Assembly (NCBI RefSeq): GCF_001983175.1
Contig: NZ_MNPW01000010.1
Location: forward strand, 124,001-188,000
Origin: Pseudomonas cedrina subsp. cedrina
GTDB lineage: Bacteria > Pseudomonadota > Gammaproteobacteria > Pseudomonadales > Pseudomonadaceae
Direction of reading: 5' to 3'
Length of the DNA: 64,000 bases
In this document: positions 34,310 through 42,856 of the stretch, piece after piece
Layout: the number at the start of each line of letters is the position of its first letter
Numbering within the stretch: position 1 is the stretch's first letter
The notes under the pieces: generated by a model
What the model was told of the DNA's origin: nothing
Seen by the model: the letters and a program-made list of their open reading frames with translations, nothing else
Databases searched by the model: none
Made by a program: the position numbers and the translations under genes

Positions 34310-35167
34310 ATGAGCCGCGCCCCTGATACATGGATTTTGACCGCCGACTGCCCCAGCGTGCTCGGCACGGTGGACGCGGTTACCCGCTACCTGTTCGAGC
34401 AGGGTTGCTACGTTACCGAGCACCACTCGTTCGATGATCGCCTTTCGGGCCGGTTTTTCATCCGCGTGGAGTTCCGCCAGCCCGACGGTTTCGACGAGCA
34501 GGCTTTCCGCGATGGCCTGGCCACGCGCGGCGAAGCCTTCGGCATGATCTTCGAGCTGACGGCGCCGAACTACCGGCCAAAAGTGGTGATCATGGTCTCC
34601 AAGGCCGATCACTGCCTCAACGACCTGCTGTACCGCCAGCGCATCGGGCAACTGTCGATGGACGTGGTTGCGGTGGTGTCCAATCACCCTGATTTGCAGC
34701 CGCTGGCCGACTGGCACCAGATTCCCTACTATCATTTTCCATTGGACCCTAACGACAAGCCGTCCCAGGAGCGTCAAGTGTGGCAAGTGGTGGAGGACAC
34801 CGGCGCGGAACTGGTGATCCTTGCGCGCTACATGCAAGTGCTGTCGCCGGAGCTGTGCCGCAAGCTGGACGGCAAGGCCATCAACATCCACCACTCGTTG
34901 CTGCCGGGATTCAAGGGCGCCAAGCCGTATCACCAGGCCTACAACAAGGGTGTGAAACTGGTTGGTGCCACGGCGCATTACATCAATAACGACCTGGATG
35001 AAGGGCCGATCATCGCCCAGGGCGTGGAGGTGGTGGATCACAGTCACTATCCCGAGGATTTGATTGCCAAGGGGCGAGATATTGAAGGGCTGACTCTGGC
35101 CCGTGCGGTGGGGTATCACATTGAGCGGCGGGTGTTCTTGAATGCCAATAGAACGGTGGTGCTCTGA
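34310..35167 (+). CDS. purU: Formyltetrahydrofolate deformylase
   Basis: 285 residues: an N-terminal ACT domain (about 8-85, ILTADCPSVLGTVDAVTRYL) and a C-terminal formyltransferase-like domain with the catalytic triad in SNHP, NIHHSLLPGFKGA and VGATAHYINNDLDEGPII. It hydrolyses 10-formyl-THF to formate and THF. In this operon it would free THF and drain the one-carbon units from sarcosine oxidation. GAGGAG precedes the ATG. Confidence 0.94.
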   Translation: MSRAPDTWILTADCPSVLGTVDAVTRYLFEQGCYVTEHHSFDDRLSGRFFIRVEFRQPDGFDEQAFRDGLATRGEAFGMIFELTAPNYRPKVVIMVSKADHCLNDLLYRQRIGQLSMDVVAVVSNHPDLQPLADWHQIPYYHFPLDPNDKPSQERQVWQVVEDTGAELVILARYMQVLSPELCRKLDGKAINIHHSLLPGFKGAKPYHQAYNKGVKLVGATAHYINNDLDEGPIIAQGVEVVDHSHYPEDLIAKGRDIEGLTLARAVGYHIERRVFLNANRTVVL

Positions 35168-35175
35168 CGGACGCC

Positions 35176-35256
35176 ATCGCAGGCAAGCCAGCTCCCACAT
35201 TTTGAATGTGTTCACACATCCAAAATGTGGGAGCCGGGCTTGCCCGCGATGAGGCC
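35176..35256. repeat. REP pair in outward orientation
   Basis: ATCGCAGGCAAGCCAGCTCC and TGTGGGAGCCGGGCTTGCCC separated by about 25 bp, between purU and fdhA; the same mixed-subtype pair as at 33458. Confidence 0.88.
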
Positions 35257-35335
35257 CCTGCAAACAACACAAGAAACAGCATCTGTACCCGAGCACTTAA
35301 CGCGCTGCCCACCCAAACGGGCAACGCAGTTCCAT

Positions 35336-35343
35336 AAAAACAA
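35336..35343 (+). promoter_or_regulatory. Crc/Hfq-type A-rich motif at the fdhA ribosome site
   Basis: AAAAACAA fits AANAANAA and lies 15-22 nt before the fdhA ATG, just upstream of its GAGGTG ribosome site, which is the usual place for Hfq/Crc translational repression. Confidence 0.35.
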
Positions 35344-35358
35344 CAGCGAGGTGAAAGC

Positions 35359-36558
35359 ATGTCTGGTAATCGTGGTGTCGTGTATCTCGGCAACGGCAAG
35401 GTCGAAGTACAGAAAATCGACTATCCCAAAATGCAGGACCCCCGTGGCAGGAAGATCGAGCATGGCGTCATCCTGCGCGTGGTCTCCACCAATATCTGCG
35501 GCTCCGACCAACACATGGTGCGCGGCCGTACCACCGCCCAGACCGGCCTGGTGCTCGGTCACGAAATCACCGGTGAAGTGATCGAAATGGGCAGCGGCGT
35601 CGAAAACCTGAAAATCGGCGATCTGGTCTCGGTACCGTTCAACGTCGCCTGCGGACTCTGCCGCTCCTGCAAGGAACAACACACCGGTGTGTGCCTGAGC
35701 GTCAACCCGGCCCGTCCGGGCGGTGCTTACGGCTACGTCGACATGGGCGATTGGACCGGCGGCCAGGCCGAATATGTGTTGGTGCCTTACGCCGACTTCA
35801 ACCTGCTCAAACTGCCGGACCGCGATAAGGCCATGGAGAAAATCCGTGACCTGACCTGCCTGTCCGATATCCTGCCCACCGGCTACCACGGCGCCGTCAC
35901 CGCTGGCGTTGGCCCAGGCAGCACCGTCTATATCGCAGGTGCCGGCCCGGTCGGCCTGGCCGCTGCCGCTTCCGCACGCCTGTTGGGCGCGGCAGTGGTG
36001 ATCATCGGTGACGTCAACCCGATCCGCCTGGCCCACGCCAAGGCCCAGGGTTTTGAAATCGCCGACCTGTCCACCGACACGCCATTGCACGAACAGATCG
36101 CCGCGCTGCTCGGCGAGCCGGAAGTGGACTGCGCCGTCGATGCCGTCGGCTTTGAAGCGCGCGGCCACGGCCACGACGGCGTCAAGGCCGAAGCCCCGGC
36201 CACCGTGCTCAACTCGCTGATGGGCGTGGTGCGCGTCGCAGGCAAGATCGGTATTCCTGGCCTCTACGTCACCGAAGATCCAGGTGCCGTCGACGCCGCC
36301 GCGAAAATGGGTAGCCTGAGCATCCGCTTTGGTCTGGGCTGGGCCAAATCCCACAGCTTCCACACTGGCCAGACGCCTGTGATGAAGTACAACCGCCAAC
36401 TAATGCAGGCAATCATGTGGGACCGCATCAACATCGCTGAGATCGTCGGCGTGCAGGTGATCAGCCTGGATGACGCACCACGTGGCTACGGCGAGTTCGA
36501 TGCGGGTGTGCCGAAGAAGTTTGTGATTGATCCGCATAAGCTGTTCAGCGCGGCGTAA
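35359..36558 (+). CDS. fdhA: Glutathione-independent formaldehyde dehydrogenase FdhA
   Basis: 399-residue zinc-containing medium-chain dehydrogenase with tightly bound NAD. The catalytic-zinc Cys is in NICGSDQHMV, the GHE motif in VLGHEITGEVIE, structural-zinc Cys residues in CGLCRSCKEQHTGVC, and the NAD fold in IAGAGPVGLAAAASARLLG. It oxidises the formaldehyde produced by gbcAB, dgcAB and sarcosine demethylation to formate. Last gene of the operon, followed by a strong terminator. Confidence 0.95.
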   Translation: MSGNRGVVYLGNGKVEVQKIDYPKMQDPRGRKIEHGVILRVVSTNICGSDQHMVRGRTTAQTGLVLGHEITGEVIEMGSGVENLKIGDLVSVPFNVACGLCRSCKEQHTGVCLSVNPARPGGAYGYVDMGDWTGGQAEYVLVPYADFNLLKLPDRDKAMEKIRDLTCLSDILPTGYHGAVTAGVGPGSTVYIAGAGPVGLAAAASARLLGAAVVIIGDVNPIRLAHAKAQGFEIADLSTDTPLHEQIAALLGEPEVDCAVDAVGFEARGHGHDGVKAEAPATVLNSLMGVVRVAGKIGIPGLYVTEDPGAVDAAAKMGSLSIRFGLGWAKSHSFHTGQTPVMKYNRQLMQAIMWDRINIAEIVGVQVISLDDAPRGYGEFDAGVPKKFVIDPHKLFSAA

Positions 36559-36567
36559 GGCGCAGCG

Positions 36568-36599
36568 TAAAAAAGGGCGACCCTCGGGTCGCCCTTTTT
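36568..36599. terminator. Rho-independent terminator of the glyA-fdhA operon
   Basis: AAAAAGGGCGACC-CTC-GGGTCGCCCTTTTT: a near-perfect stem with A-tract and T-tract, just after the fdhA stop. Confidence 0.93.
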
Positions 36600-36939
36600 G
36601 CATCTGCCGTTTAAGCCTGCAACCGCCGGCTGATCACGTTCCAGCAAATCGCAACCGTCACGCAGCGCCATCCTCCGGCAATGGCAAGTCTCTCAGCCAA
36701 CGAACATCAACTGTGGGAGCGGGCTTGCTCGCGAAGGCGGTGTGTCAGACAACAGATCCATAGCTCACTCACCGCTTTCGCGAGCAAGCCCGCTCCCACA
36801 GGGATCTTTGCCGTTTGCGGGTTAGCAGGTAGCCAACGCGCCTTGGCAGACGGTTGGGCCTTCCTCGGGCAGCCCGGAACAATGCGCCGGATGCCCAGTC
36901 AAACGCCTGCTTTCACCCCTACGTCCAGAGGTTGTTCCA
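36600..36939. other. Intergenic region fdhA-DUF2780 gene
   Basis: About 340 bases. Besides the REP pair at 36711-36801, the minus strand has a short open stretch from about 36700 to the stop at 36613 that could be the tail of a lost gene, but it has no start and no recognisable domain. Nothing else is seen. Confidence 0.5.
36711..36801. repeat. REP pair, TGTGGGAGCGGGC family
   Basis: CTGTGGGAGCGGGCTTGCTC and its complement about 43 bp apart; the same subtype as the pair at 7310. Confidence 0.9.
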
Positions 36940-37512
36940 ATGAAGATTTCACGCGGTTTCGCCCTTTCCTGCCTGATGACCCTGGCCGCCGGCCCAGTGT
37001 TCGCCGCAGGGTTCAGCCTTGGCGACGCGGCCAATGCCATTTCCGGCATGCAAGGGGGTAACAACAAGGCGGCCGCCGCCGCGCCGTCGTCCGAGACGGC
37101 CGGCTTGCTCAGCGCACTGACTTCCCAACTCAATATCACCCCCGAACAAGCCGTTGGCGGCACGGGCGCCATGCTGGGCCTGGCCAAGAACAAACTGAGC
37201 GGTAACGATTATTCGCAACTGGGCAACAGCGTGCCGGGCCTTGACCAGTTGTCGGGCAATAACGCCTTGGGCAGCCTCGGGGCCTTGAGTGGTTTGCTCG
37301 GCCAGACCGGCGGCAGCAAGACCAGCGGCCTGGACGGCCTGCTGGGTAACGTCAAGAACACCAACGACCTGAATACCGCGTTCAGCGCACTGGGCATGGA
37401 CAGTGGCATGGTCGGCCAGTTTGCCCCGGTGATCCTGCAATACCTGGGCGGCCAGGGCGCCAACAGTTCGTTACTGGGCAAGCTGGCCCAGGCCTGGGGC
37501 ACCGGCAGCTAA
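36940..37512 (+). CDS. DUF2780 secreted protein
   Basis: 190 residues with signal peptide MKISRGFALSCLMTLAAGPV ending near FAA. The mature part is Gly/Ser/Asn/Leu-rich, with the QLNITPEQAVGGTGAMLGLAK motif of DUF2780 proteins and repeated LGxLxGLLGQ-like turns. Function unknown; such proteins are periplasmic. Its stop overlaps the stop of the convergent acyltransferase gene by 3-4 bases. Confidence 0.78.
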   Translation: MKISRGFALSCLMTLAAGPVFAAGFSLGDAANAISGMQGGNNKAAAAAPSSETAGLLSALTSQLNITPEQAVGGTGAMLGLAKNKLSGNDYSQLGNSVPGLDQLSGNNALGSLGALSGLLGQTGGSKTSGLDGLLGNVKNTNDLNTAFSALGMDSGMVGQFAPVILQYLGGQGANSSLLGKLAQAWGTGS

Positions 37513-38396
37513 AGAGACTCGGCGCGCAATTGCTCGATGCGCGCGTTCTTCTCCATCCAGAGCTGGTTCACCCAGTTCTGGACTGTTTGGCGAAATACCG
37601 GATCGTTCTCGTAATCCCCTTGCCACAGCGCCGGATCCAGCTCGCGGGTGCGGATATCAATGATGACGTTGGGCACCGACCCGCAGATCAAATCCCAGAA
37701 CCCCGGAATTTTTTGCTGCGGATAGACCACGGTCACGTCAAGCACCGCGTCCAGTTGCTCGCCCAGCGCCGCCAGCACAAACGCCACGCCGCCCGCCTTG
37801 GGCTTGAGCAAGCGGCTGAACGGTGAACCCTGCTGGGCCCGCTTGGCTTCGCTGAACCGCGTACCTTCCAGGTAGTTGACCACCGTCACCGGTTGGCGCT
37901 TGAACAGCTCGCAGGCTTGCCGGGTGATCTTCAAATCCTGCCCGGCCAGTTCCGGGTGCTTGGCCAGGAAGGCCTTGGTGTAGCGCTTCATGAACGGATA
38001 GTCCAGCGCCCACCAGGCCAGGCCCAGGAACGGCACCCAGATCAGCTCTTTTTTCAGGAAGAATTTGAAGAACGGCGTGCGTCGGTTGAACGCCTGGATC
38101 AGCGCCGGGATATCCATCCAGGACTGATGGTTACTGATCACCAGGTAGCTGGTGTCACTGCGTAAATCGTCACCGCCGCGAATGTCCCATTGGGTGGGGA
38201 TGCACAGCGCAAAAATCAGCTTGTCGATCTCGGCCCAGGTTTCGGCGATCCACATCACCGCCCATGACATGTAGTCGCGGTAGCGCCCGGGAGCCACCAG
38301 CTTGAGCAGGGCGAACACCGTCAACGGGCCGATGAGGACCAGGGTGTTGAGCAAGAGCAGCAATGAGACAAAACAGCCGGTGAGCAGGCGGCGCAT
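37509..38396 (-). CDS. Membrane acyltransferase, PlsC/YihG type
   Basis: 295 residues with an N-terminal membrane anchor (LLTGCFVSLLLLLNTLVLIG). The acyltransferase block I is SNHQSWMD (H-x4-D), block III is YLEGTRFS and block IV is KPKAGGVAF. Family members move acyl chains onto lysophospholipids at the inner membrane; the closest named relative by architecture is E. coli YihG. Convergent with the DUF2780 gene. Confidence 0.85.
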   Translation of the reverse strand: MRRLLTGCFVSLLLLLNTLVLIGPLTVFALLKLVAPGRYRDYMSWAVMWIAETWAEIDKLIFALCIPTQWDIRGGDDLRSDTSYLVISNHQSWMDIPALIQAFNRRTPFFKFFLKKELIWVPFLGLAWWALDYPFMKRYTKAFLAKHPELAGQDLKITRQACELFKRQPVTVVNYLEGTRFSEAKRAQQGSPFSRLLKPKAGGVAFVLAALGEQLDAVLDVTVVYPQQKIPGFWDLICGSVPNVIIDIRTRELDPALWQGDYENDPVFRQTVQNWVNQLWMEKNARIEQLRAESL

Positions 38397-38478
38397 AAGT
38401 AACTCTTGGAATTCTGTGGGCGGGTCATGATAAGCAGCTTGAGTCCAGAGGCCAAATCCCGATTCGCCGGACGAATGT

Positions 38479-38564
38479 GATCGTTCCCACGCTCTGCGTG
38501 GAAATGCAGCCCCGGACGCTCTGCGTCTGCTGTTAAAGTCGTGACGCAGAGCGTGGGCACGATC
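38479..38564. repeat. REP pair, GATCGTTCCCACGC family (degenerate)
   Basis: GATCGTTCCCACGCTCTGCG and a right end GCGTGGGCACGATC with one substitution; the inner hairpin is partly decayed. It lies between the acyltransferase gene and the retropepsin-like gene. Confidence 0.82.
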
Positions 38565-38639
38565 AATGCTGGTGTGAGCTAACTAAGCGCTGTGTTTGCG
38601 GTCTAGAATCCGCCTACTTCTTTTCGAGGAAATCACGTC

Positions 38640-39140
38640 GTGAAACTGCTATTTGCCTCGCTCGCCCTGGTTGCCTTGCCCGTCATGGCCGCCGAACCGA
38701 CCCTTTACGGTCGCTACGAATACATCCAGTTGCCGGAGATCGGCGAAACCTTCAAGGCCAAGATGGACACCGGCGCGTTGACGGCTTCGCTGTCGGCCCG
38801 CGACATCGAAACCTTCACCCGTGACGGCGACGACTGGGTGCGTTTCCGCCTCGGCGGCAAGGGCGCTACCGACAAAGTCTACGAACACAAGGTTTCGCGT
38901 ATCAGCAAGATCAAGAGTCGCTCCGACGAGGACGACGACAAGGACGAAGCCAGCGTGGCCAAGCGCCCGGTCATCGACCTGGAAATGTGCCTGGGCAAGG
39001 TCAAGCGCACCGTCGAGGTCAACCTCACCGACCGCAGCAGCTTCAACTACCCGTTGCTGATCGGCGCCAAGGCCCTGCGTGAATTCGACGCTGCGGTAAA
39101 CCCGGCCCGTCGCTACACTGCCGACAAACCGGACTGCTGA
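38640..39140 (+). CDS. Retropepsin-like aspartic endopeptidase (RimB/Zn_protease family)
   Basis: 166 residues, GTG start with GAGGAAA upstream. Signal peptide MKLLFASLALVALPVMA. The active-site motif is KMDTGALTASLSA (D-T-G-A, as in retropepsins); the family was long annotated as ATP-dependent zinc protease without evidence. The central acidic loop RSDEDDDKDEAS is unusual. It lies 9 bases before creB and is probably co-transcribed with it. Confidence 0.8.
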   Translation: MKLLFASLALVALPVMAAEPTLYGRYEYIQLPEIGETFKAKMDTGALTASLSARDIETFTRDGDDWVRFRLGGKGATDKVYEHKVSRISKIKSRSDEDDDKDEASVAKRPVIDLEMCLGKVKRTVEVNLTDRSSFNYPLLIGAKALREFDAAVNPARRYTADKPDC

Positions 39141-39149
39141 CGGACCCAC

Positions 39150-39818
39150 ATGCCGCATATCCTGATTGTCGAAGACGAAGCGGCGATAGCCGACACGCTG
39201 ATATTCGCCCTGCAAGGCGAGGGCTTTACCACCACCTGGCTGACACTCGGCCAGGCGGCGCTGGAGCATCAGCGCCAGACCCCGGCCGACCTGATCATCC
39301 TCGACATCGGCTTGCCGGACATCACGGGCTTTGAAACCTGCAAGCAACTGCGCCGGTTCAGCGAAGTGCCGGTGATGTTCCTCAGCGCGCGCGATGGCGA
39401 GATCGACCGCGTGGTGGGGCTGGAGATCGGCGCCGACGATTACGTGGTCAAGCCCTTCAGCCCCCGGGAAGTCACCGCGCGGGTCAGGGCGATCCTCAAA
39501 CGAATTGGCCCAAGTGCTGCGCCCATCGTGTTCCAGGTCGACCTGGAACGCATGCAGATTACTTATCGCGGCCAGCCGTTGAGCCTCACGCGTCATGAGT
39601 TCCGCCTGCTGCAAAGCCTGCTGGAGCAACCCGAGCGCGTGTTCAGCCGCGAGCAACTGCTGGACGCGGTCGGTGTGCCGGCCGATGCCGGCTATGAGCG
39701 CAATATCGACAGCCATATCAAAAGCCTGCGCGGCAAATTGCGCAACGTGGCCGCCGACGCCGAGCCGATCCAGACCCATCGCGGCCTCGGCTACAGCTAC
39801 AGCCCGAGCCACGGCTGA
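39150..39818 (+). CDS. creB: Response regulator CreB
   Basis: 222-residue OmpR-type regulator: receiver domain with acidic pocket IVEDEA and phospho-acceptor D52 in IILDIGLPD, Lys in VVKPFSPREV, and a winged-helix DNA-binding domain (about 125-220, SLTRHEFRLLQSLLEQPERVF). Partner of CreC. In pseudomonads CreBC responds to PBP4 inhibition and affects beta-lactam resistance and biofilm fitness, with creD as main target. It overlaps creC by one base. Confidence 0.92.
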   Translation: MPHILIVEDEAAIADTLIFALQGEGFTTTWLTLGQAALEHQRQTPADLIILDIGLPDITGFETCKQLRRFSEVPVMFLSARDGEIDRVVGLEIGADDYVVKPFSPREVTARVRAILKRIGPSAAPIVFQVDLERMQITYRGQPLSLTRHEFRLLQSLLEQPERVFSREQLLDAVGVPADAGYERNIDSHIKSLRGKLRNVAADAEPIQTHRGLGYSYSPSHG

Positions 39819-41257
39819 TGCGCCTGGGGCTGCGGATTTTCCTGGTGTATGCGCTGTTTATCGGCCTCACCGGCTACTTTGTGCTCAGCACCGTGATGAA
39901 GGAAATCCGCCCCGGCGTGCGCCAGTCCACCGAAGAAACCCTGGTGGACACCGCCAACCTGCTGGCCGAGATCCTGCGCGACGATGTCAAAAACGGCACG
40001 CTCGGCCAGAGCCACTGGCCGGAGGTGCTCAAGGCTTACGGCAATCGTCAGCCGGGGGCGACTATCTGGGGGCTGCCGAAGAACCAGGTCAACCACCGTA
40101 TCTATGTCACCGACGCCAAGGGCACCGTATTGCTCGACTCCACGGGCACGGCGGTGGGGCAGGATTATTCCAAGTGGAACGACGTGTACCTGACCCTGCG
40201 CGGTGAGTACGGCGCGCGTTCTTCGCGCAACGAACTGGATGATCCCACCTCGTCGGTGATGCACGTCGGCGCGCCGATCCGCGACAACGGGCAGATCATC
40301 GGCGTGGTCACCGTGGCCAAGCCGAACAGCTCATTGCAACCCTATGTCGACCGCACCGAGCGCCGCCTGCTGTGGTACGGCGCCGGCCTGGTGATTCTCG
40401 GCCTGTTGCTCGGCGCGCTGCTGTCCTGGTGGCTGAGCGTTGCGCTACGCCGGTTGACGGCGTACGCCGAGGCGGTCAGCGAAGGTCGGCGCGCCGAGCT
40501 GCCGTATTACCGGGGCGGCGAGCTCAAGCAGTTGTCCACCGCCGTGGAACACATGCGCACGCAGTTGGAAGGCAAAGCCTACGTCGAGCATTACGTGCAT
40601 ACCCTGACCCACGAACTGAAAAGCCCGTTGGCCGCGATACGCGGCGCGGCGGAGCTGTTGCAGGGCGACATGAGCCGCGAACAACAGCAGCGCTTTGTCG
40701 GCAACATCGACAGCGAGAGCGCGCGCCTGCAGCAGTTGATCGAACGCCTGCTGAACCTGGCGCAGGTCGAGCAACGCCAGGGGCTGGAGCAGCAGGCCAG
40801 TATCCCGTTGGCGGCCATGGTCGACGAAGTGCTCAAGGCCCAATGCGCACGCATCGAGGGCGCCGGCTTGCAGGTCGAGCAGACGATTGCGGCGGGTGTG
40901 AAGGTGTATGGCGAACCCTTCCTGCTGCGTCAGGCCCTGGGCAACCTGCTGGACAATGCCCTGGACTTCACCCCACCCGGCGGCCTGTTGAAGTTCAGCG
41001 CGCAGGTGCGCCACAACGATGTGCAGGTGAGCCTGTTCAACCAGGCCGCACCGATTCCCGACTACGCGTTGCCGCGCCTGAGCGAACGTTTCTATTCGCT
41101 GCCGCGCCCGGCCAGCGGGCGCAAAAGTACCGGGCTGGGCCTCAACTTTGTCGAGGAAGTGATGAAACTGCACGGCGGCGCGTTGCAGATCGGCAACGTG
41201 CCCGGTGGCGTGCAAGCGGTGCTGCATCTCCACACAGTCTCCACATTGCCCACATAA
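39818..41257 (+). CDS. creC: Sensor histidine kinase CreC
   Basis: 479 residues. An N-terminal membrane helix (about 7-27), a periplasmic sensor domain (about 28-185), a second helix (YGAGLVILGLLLGALLSWWL), HAMP, then the phospho-accepting H265 in HTLTHELKSPLAAIRG and an HATPase domain with the GLGLNFVEEV G-box. The start ATG overlaps the creB stop. Confidence 0.92.
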   Translation: MRLGLRIFLVYALFIGLTGYFVLSTVMKEIRPGVRQSTEETLVDTANLLAEILRDDVKNGTLGQSHWPEVLKAYGNRQPGATIWGLPKNQVNHRIYVTDAKGTVLLDSTGTAVGQDYSKWNDVYLTLRGEYGARSSRNELDDPTSSVMHVGAPIRDNGQIIGVVTVAKPNSSLQPYVDRTERRLLWYGAGLVILGLLLGALLSWWLSVALRRLTAYAEAVSEGRRAELPYYRGGELKQLSTAVEHMRTQLEGKAYVEHYVHTLTHELKSPLAAIRGAAELLQGDMSREQQQRFVGNIDSESARLQQLIERLLNLAQVEQRQGLEQQASIPLAAMVDEVLKAQCARIEGAGLQVEQTIAAGVKVYGEPFLLRQALGNLLDNALDFTPPGGLLKFSAQVRHNDVQVSLFNQAAPIPDYALPRLSERFYSLPRPASGRKSTGLGLNFVEEVMKLHGGALQIGNVPGGVQAVLHLHTVSTLPT

Positions 41258-41280
41258 ATCTCCCACACGGGCTGCCCAGA

Positions 41281-41304
41281 CTCTCCCCATCAAAACAGGG
41301 AGAG
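41281..41304 (+). promoter_or_regulatory. Hairpin sequestering the creD ribosome-binding site
   Basis: CTCTCCC (41281-41287) is perfectly complementary to GGGAGAG (41298-41304), which is the Shine-Dalgarno sequence of creD (ATG at 41309). The 7-bp stem has a 10-nt A-rich loop and would hide the ribosome site. Confidence 0.6.
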
Positions 41305-41308
41305 ACCC

Positions 41309-42682
41309 ATGAACCGCAGCCTGCTTTTTAAACTTGGCGCGATTGCGCTGCTGATTCTGCTGTTGCTGATTCCGTTGCTGATGATCAACGGCATCATCGC
41401 CGACCGTCAGTTCACGCGCGACAACGTGCTGGAAGACATCGCCCGCAGTTCCAGTCACAGCCAGCGCCTCACCGGCCCGGTGATGGTGGTGCCGTTTCGC
41501 AAGACCGTGCGCGAGTGGAAGCTCAACGAAAAACTCAACAAGCGCTACGAAGTCACCCGTGAGGAGCGGGGTCGTCTGTATTTCCTGCCGGACCGTTTCG
41601 AGCTCGACGGCAAGGTGCAAACGGAGCTGCGTGCGCGGGGCATCTACCAGGCGCGGCTATTCCATGCCGACAACCGCATCAGCGGGCGTTTCGAACTGCC
41701 TGCGCAGTTGGGCATTACCGAGAACTTTGCCGATTACCGCTTCGAACCGGCGTTCCTGGCGGTGGGCATCAGCGATATCCGTGGCATCGAAAACGCATTG
41801 AAGCTTGAGTTCGGCGGCCAGCAATTGGAATTCGAACCGGGCTCCCAGGTGGACTGGCTGGGTGAGGGCGTGCATGTGATGCTGCCGGAACAGGACAGTA
41901 AAAAACCCAACGCCGTGGCGTTTGCCTTTGACCTGCGCCTGCAAGGCACCGAGCAACTGCAAGTGGTGCCGGTGGGCAAGACCAGCCAGGTGTCGCTCGC
42001 CTCCAACTGGCCGCACCCCAGCTTCATCGGCAACTTCCTGCCGGCACAACGCGAGGTTACCGACAAAGGCTTTAGCGCCAACTGGCAGACCTCATTCTTT
42101 TCCACCAACCTGGAGCAAGCCCTGCAAACCTGCCTGGACGGCCAGGGCTGTGACGACTTCAACAACCGCAGCTTCGGCGTGAACTTCATCGACCCGGTGG
42201 ACCAGTACCTCAAGAGCGAGCGTGCGATCAAATACGCGCTGCTGTTCATCGCCCTGACCTTTGCTGGCTTCTTCCTTTTCGAAGTGCTCAAGAGCCTGGC
42301 GGTGCACCCGATCCAATACGCTTTGGTGGGTTTTGCGCTGGCGTTCTTCTACCTGCTGTTGTTGTCGTTGTCCGAGCACATTGGCTTCGCCATGGCCTAC
42401 CTCATCTCTGCCAGTGCCTGCGTGATGTTGATTGGTTTCTACGTGTGCCATGTGCTGCGTAGCGTTGCCCACGGCCTGGGCTTTTCGGCGGGGTTGGCGG
42501 CGCTGTATGGCTTGTTGTACGGCCTGTTGAGTGCCGAAGACTACGCGCTGCTGATGGGCTCGTTGTTGCTGTTCGGCCTGTTGGGCACGGTGATGGTACT
42601 GACGCGCAAACTGGACTGGTACGGCGTGGGCAAGGGCAAGACGGCCGAGCCGCTGCAGTTTGACCTGGAGGCGGTGCAATGA
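41309..42682 (+). CDS. creD: Inner-membrane protein CreD
   Basis: 457 residues: one N-terminal membrane helix (LGAIALLILLLLIPLLMING), a large periplasmic domain (about 40-305) and a C-terminal bundle of about five helices (from YALLFIALTFAGFFLF on). It has the family's LTGPVMVVPF motif. It is the chief target of CreBC; its biochemical role in envelope stress is not known. It follows creC by 51 bases, with the ribosome site inside a hairpin. Confidence 0.92.
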   Translation: MNRSLLFKLGAIALLILLLLIPLLMINGIIADRQFTRDNVLEDIARSSSHSQRLTGPVMVVPFRKTVREWKLNEKLNKRYEVTREERGRLYFLPDRFELDGKVQTELRARGIYQARLFHADNRISGRFELPAQLGITENFADYRFEPAFLAVGISDIRGIENALKLEFGGQQLEFEPGSQVDWLGEGVHVMLPEQDSKKPNAVAFAFDLRLQGTEQLQVVPVGKTSQVSLASNWPHPSFIGNFLPAQREVTDKGFSANWQTSFFSTNLEQALQTCLDGQGCDDFNNRSFGVNFIDPVDQYLKSERAIKYALLFIALTFAGFFLFEVLKSLAVHPIQYALVGFALAFFYLLLLSLSEHIGFAMAYLISASACVMLIGFYVCHVLRSVAHGLGFSAGLAALYGLLYGLLSAEDYALLMGSLLLFGLLGTVMVLTRKLDWYGVGKGKTAEPLQFDLEAVQ

Positions 42683-42749
42683 TCGGGTTGCGCGAGGATC
42701 AGCAGATGAAGGCGAGGATGATCGACTTCCTCAACCACGCCGCCGAACA

Positions 42750-42840
42750 CTGTGGGAGCTGGCTTGCCTGCGATGGCGGCGTGTCATCCAGCACATCTTT
42801 TTCTGACCCACCGCTATCGCAGGCAAGCCAGCTCCCACAC
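42750..42840. repeat. REP pair, TGTGGGAGCTGGC family
   Basis: CTGTGGGAGCTGGCTTGCCT and its complement about 42 bp apart, between the convergent creD and GST genes. A 24-codon frame starting in the creD stop (42679) runs straight into it. Confidence 0.9.
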
Positions 42841-42856
42841 TGGACCGTGGTGGAGG

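Noticed and set aside
36603..36700. Minus-strand coding tail (ending ...RRLQA) after the fdhA terminator
   Set aside because: It has no start codon or recognisable domain and is interrupted by the REP; may be a gene remnant but cannot be supported.
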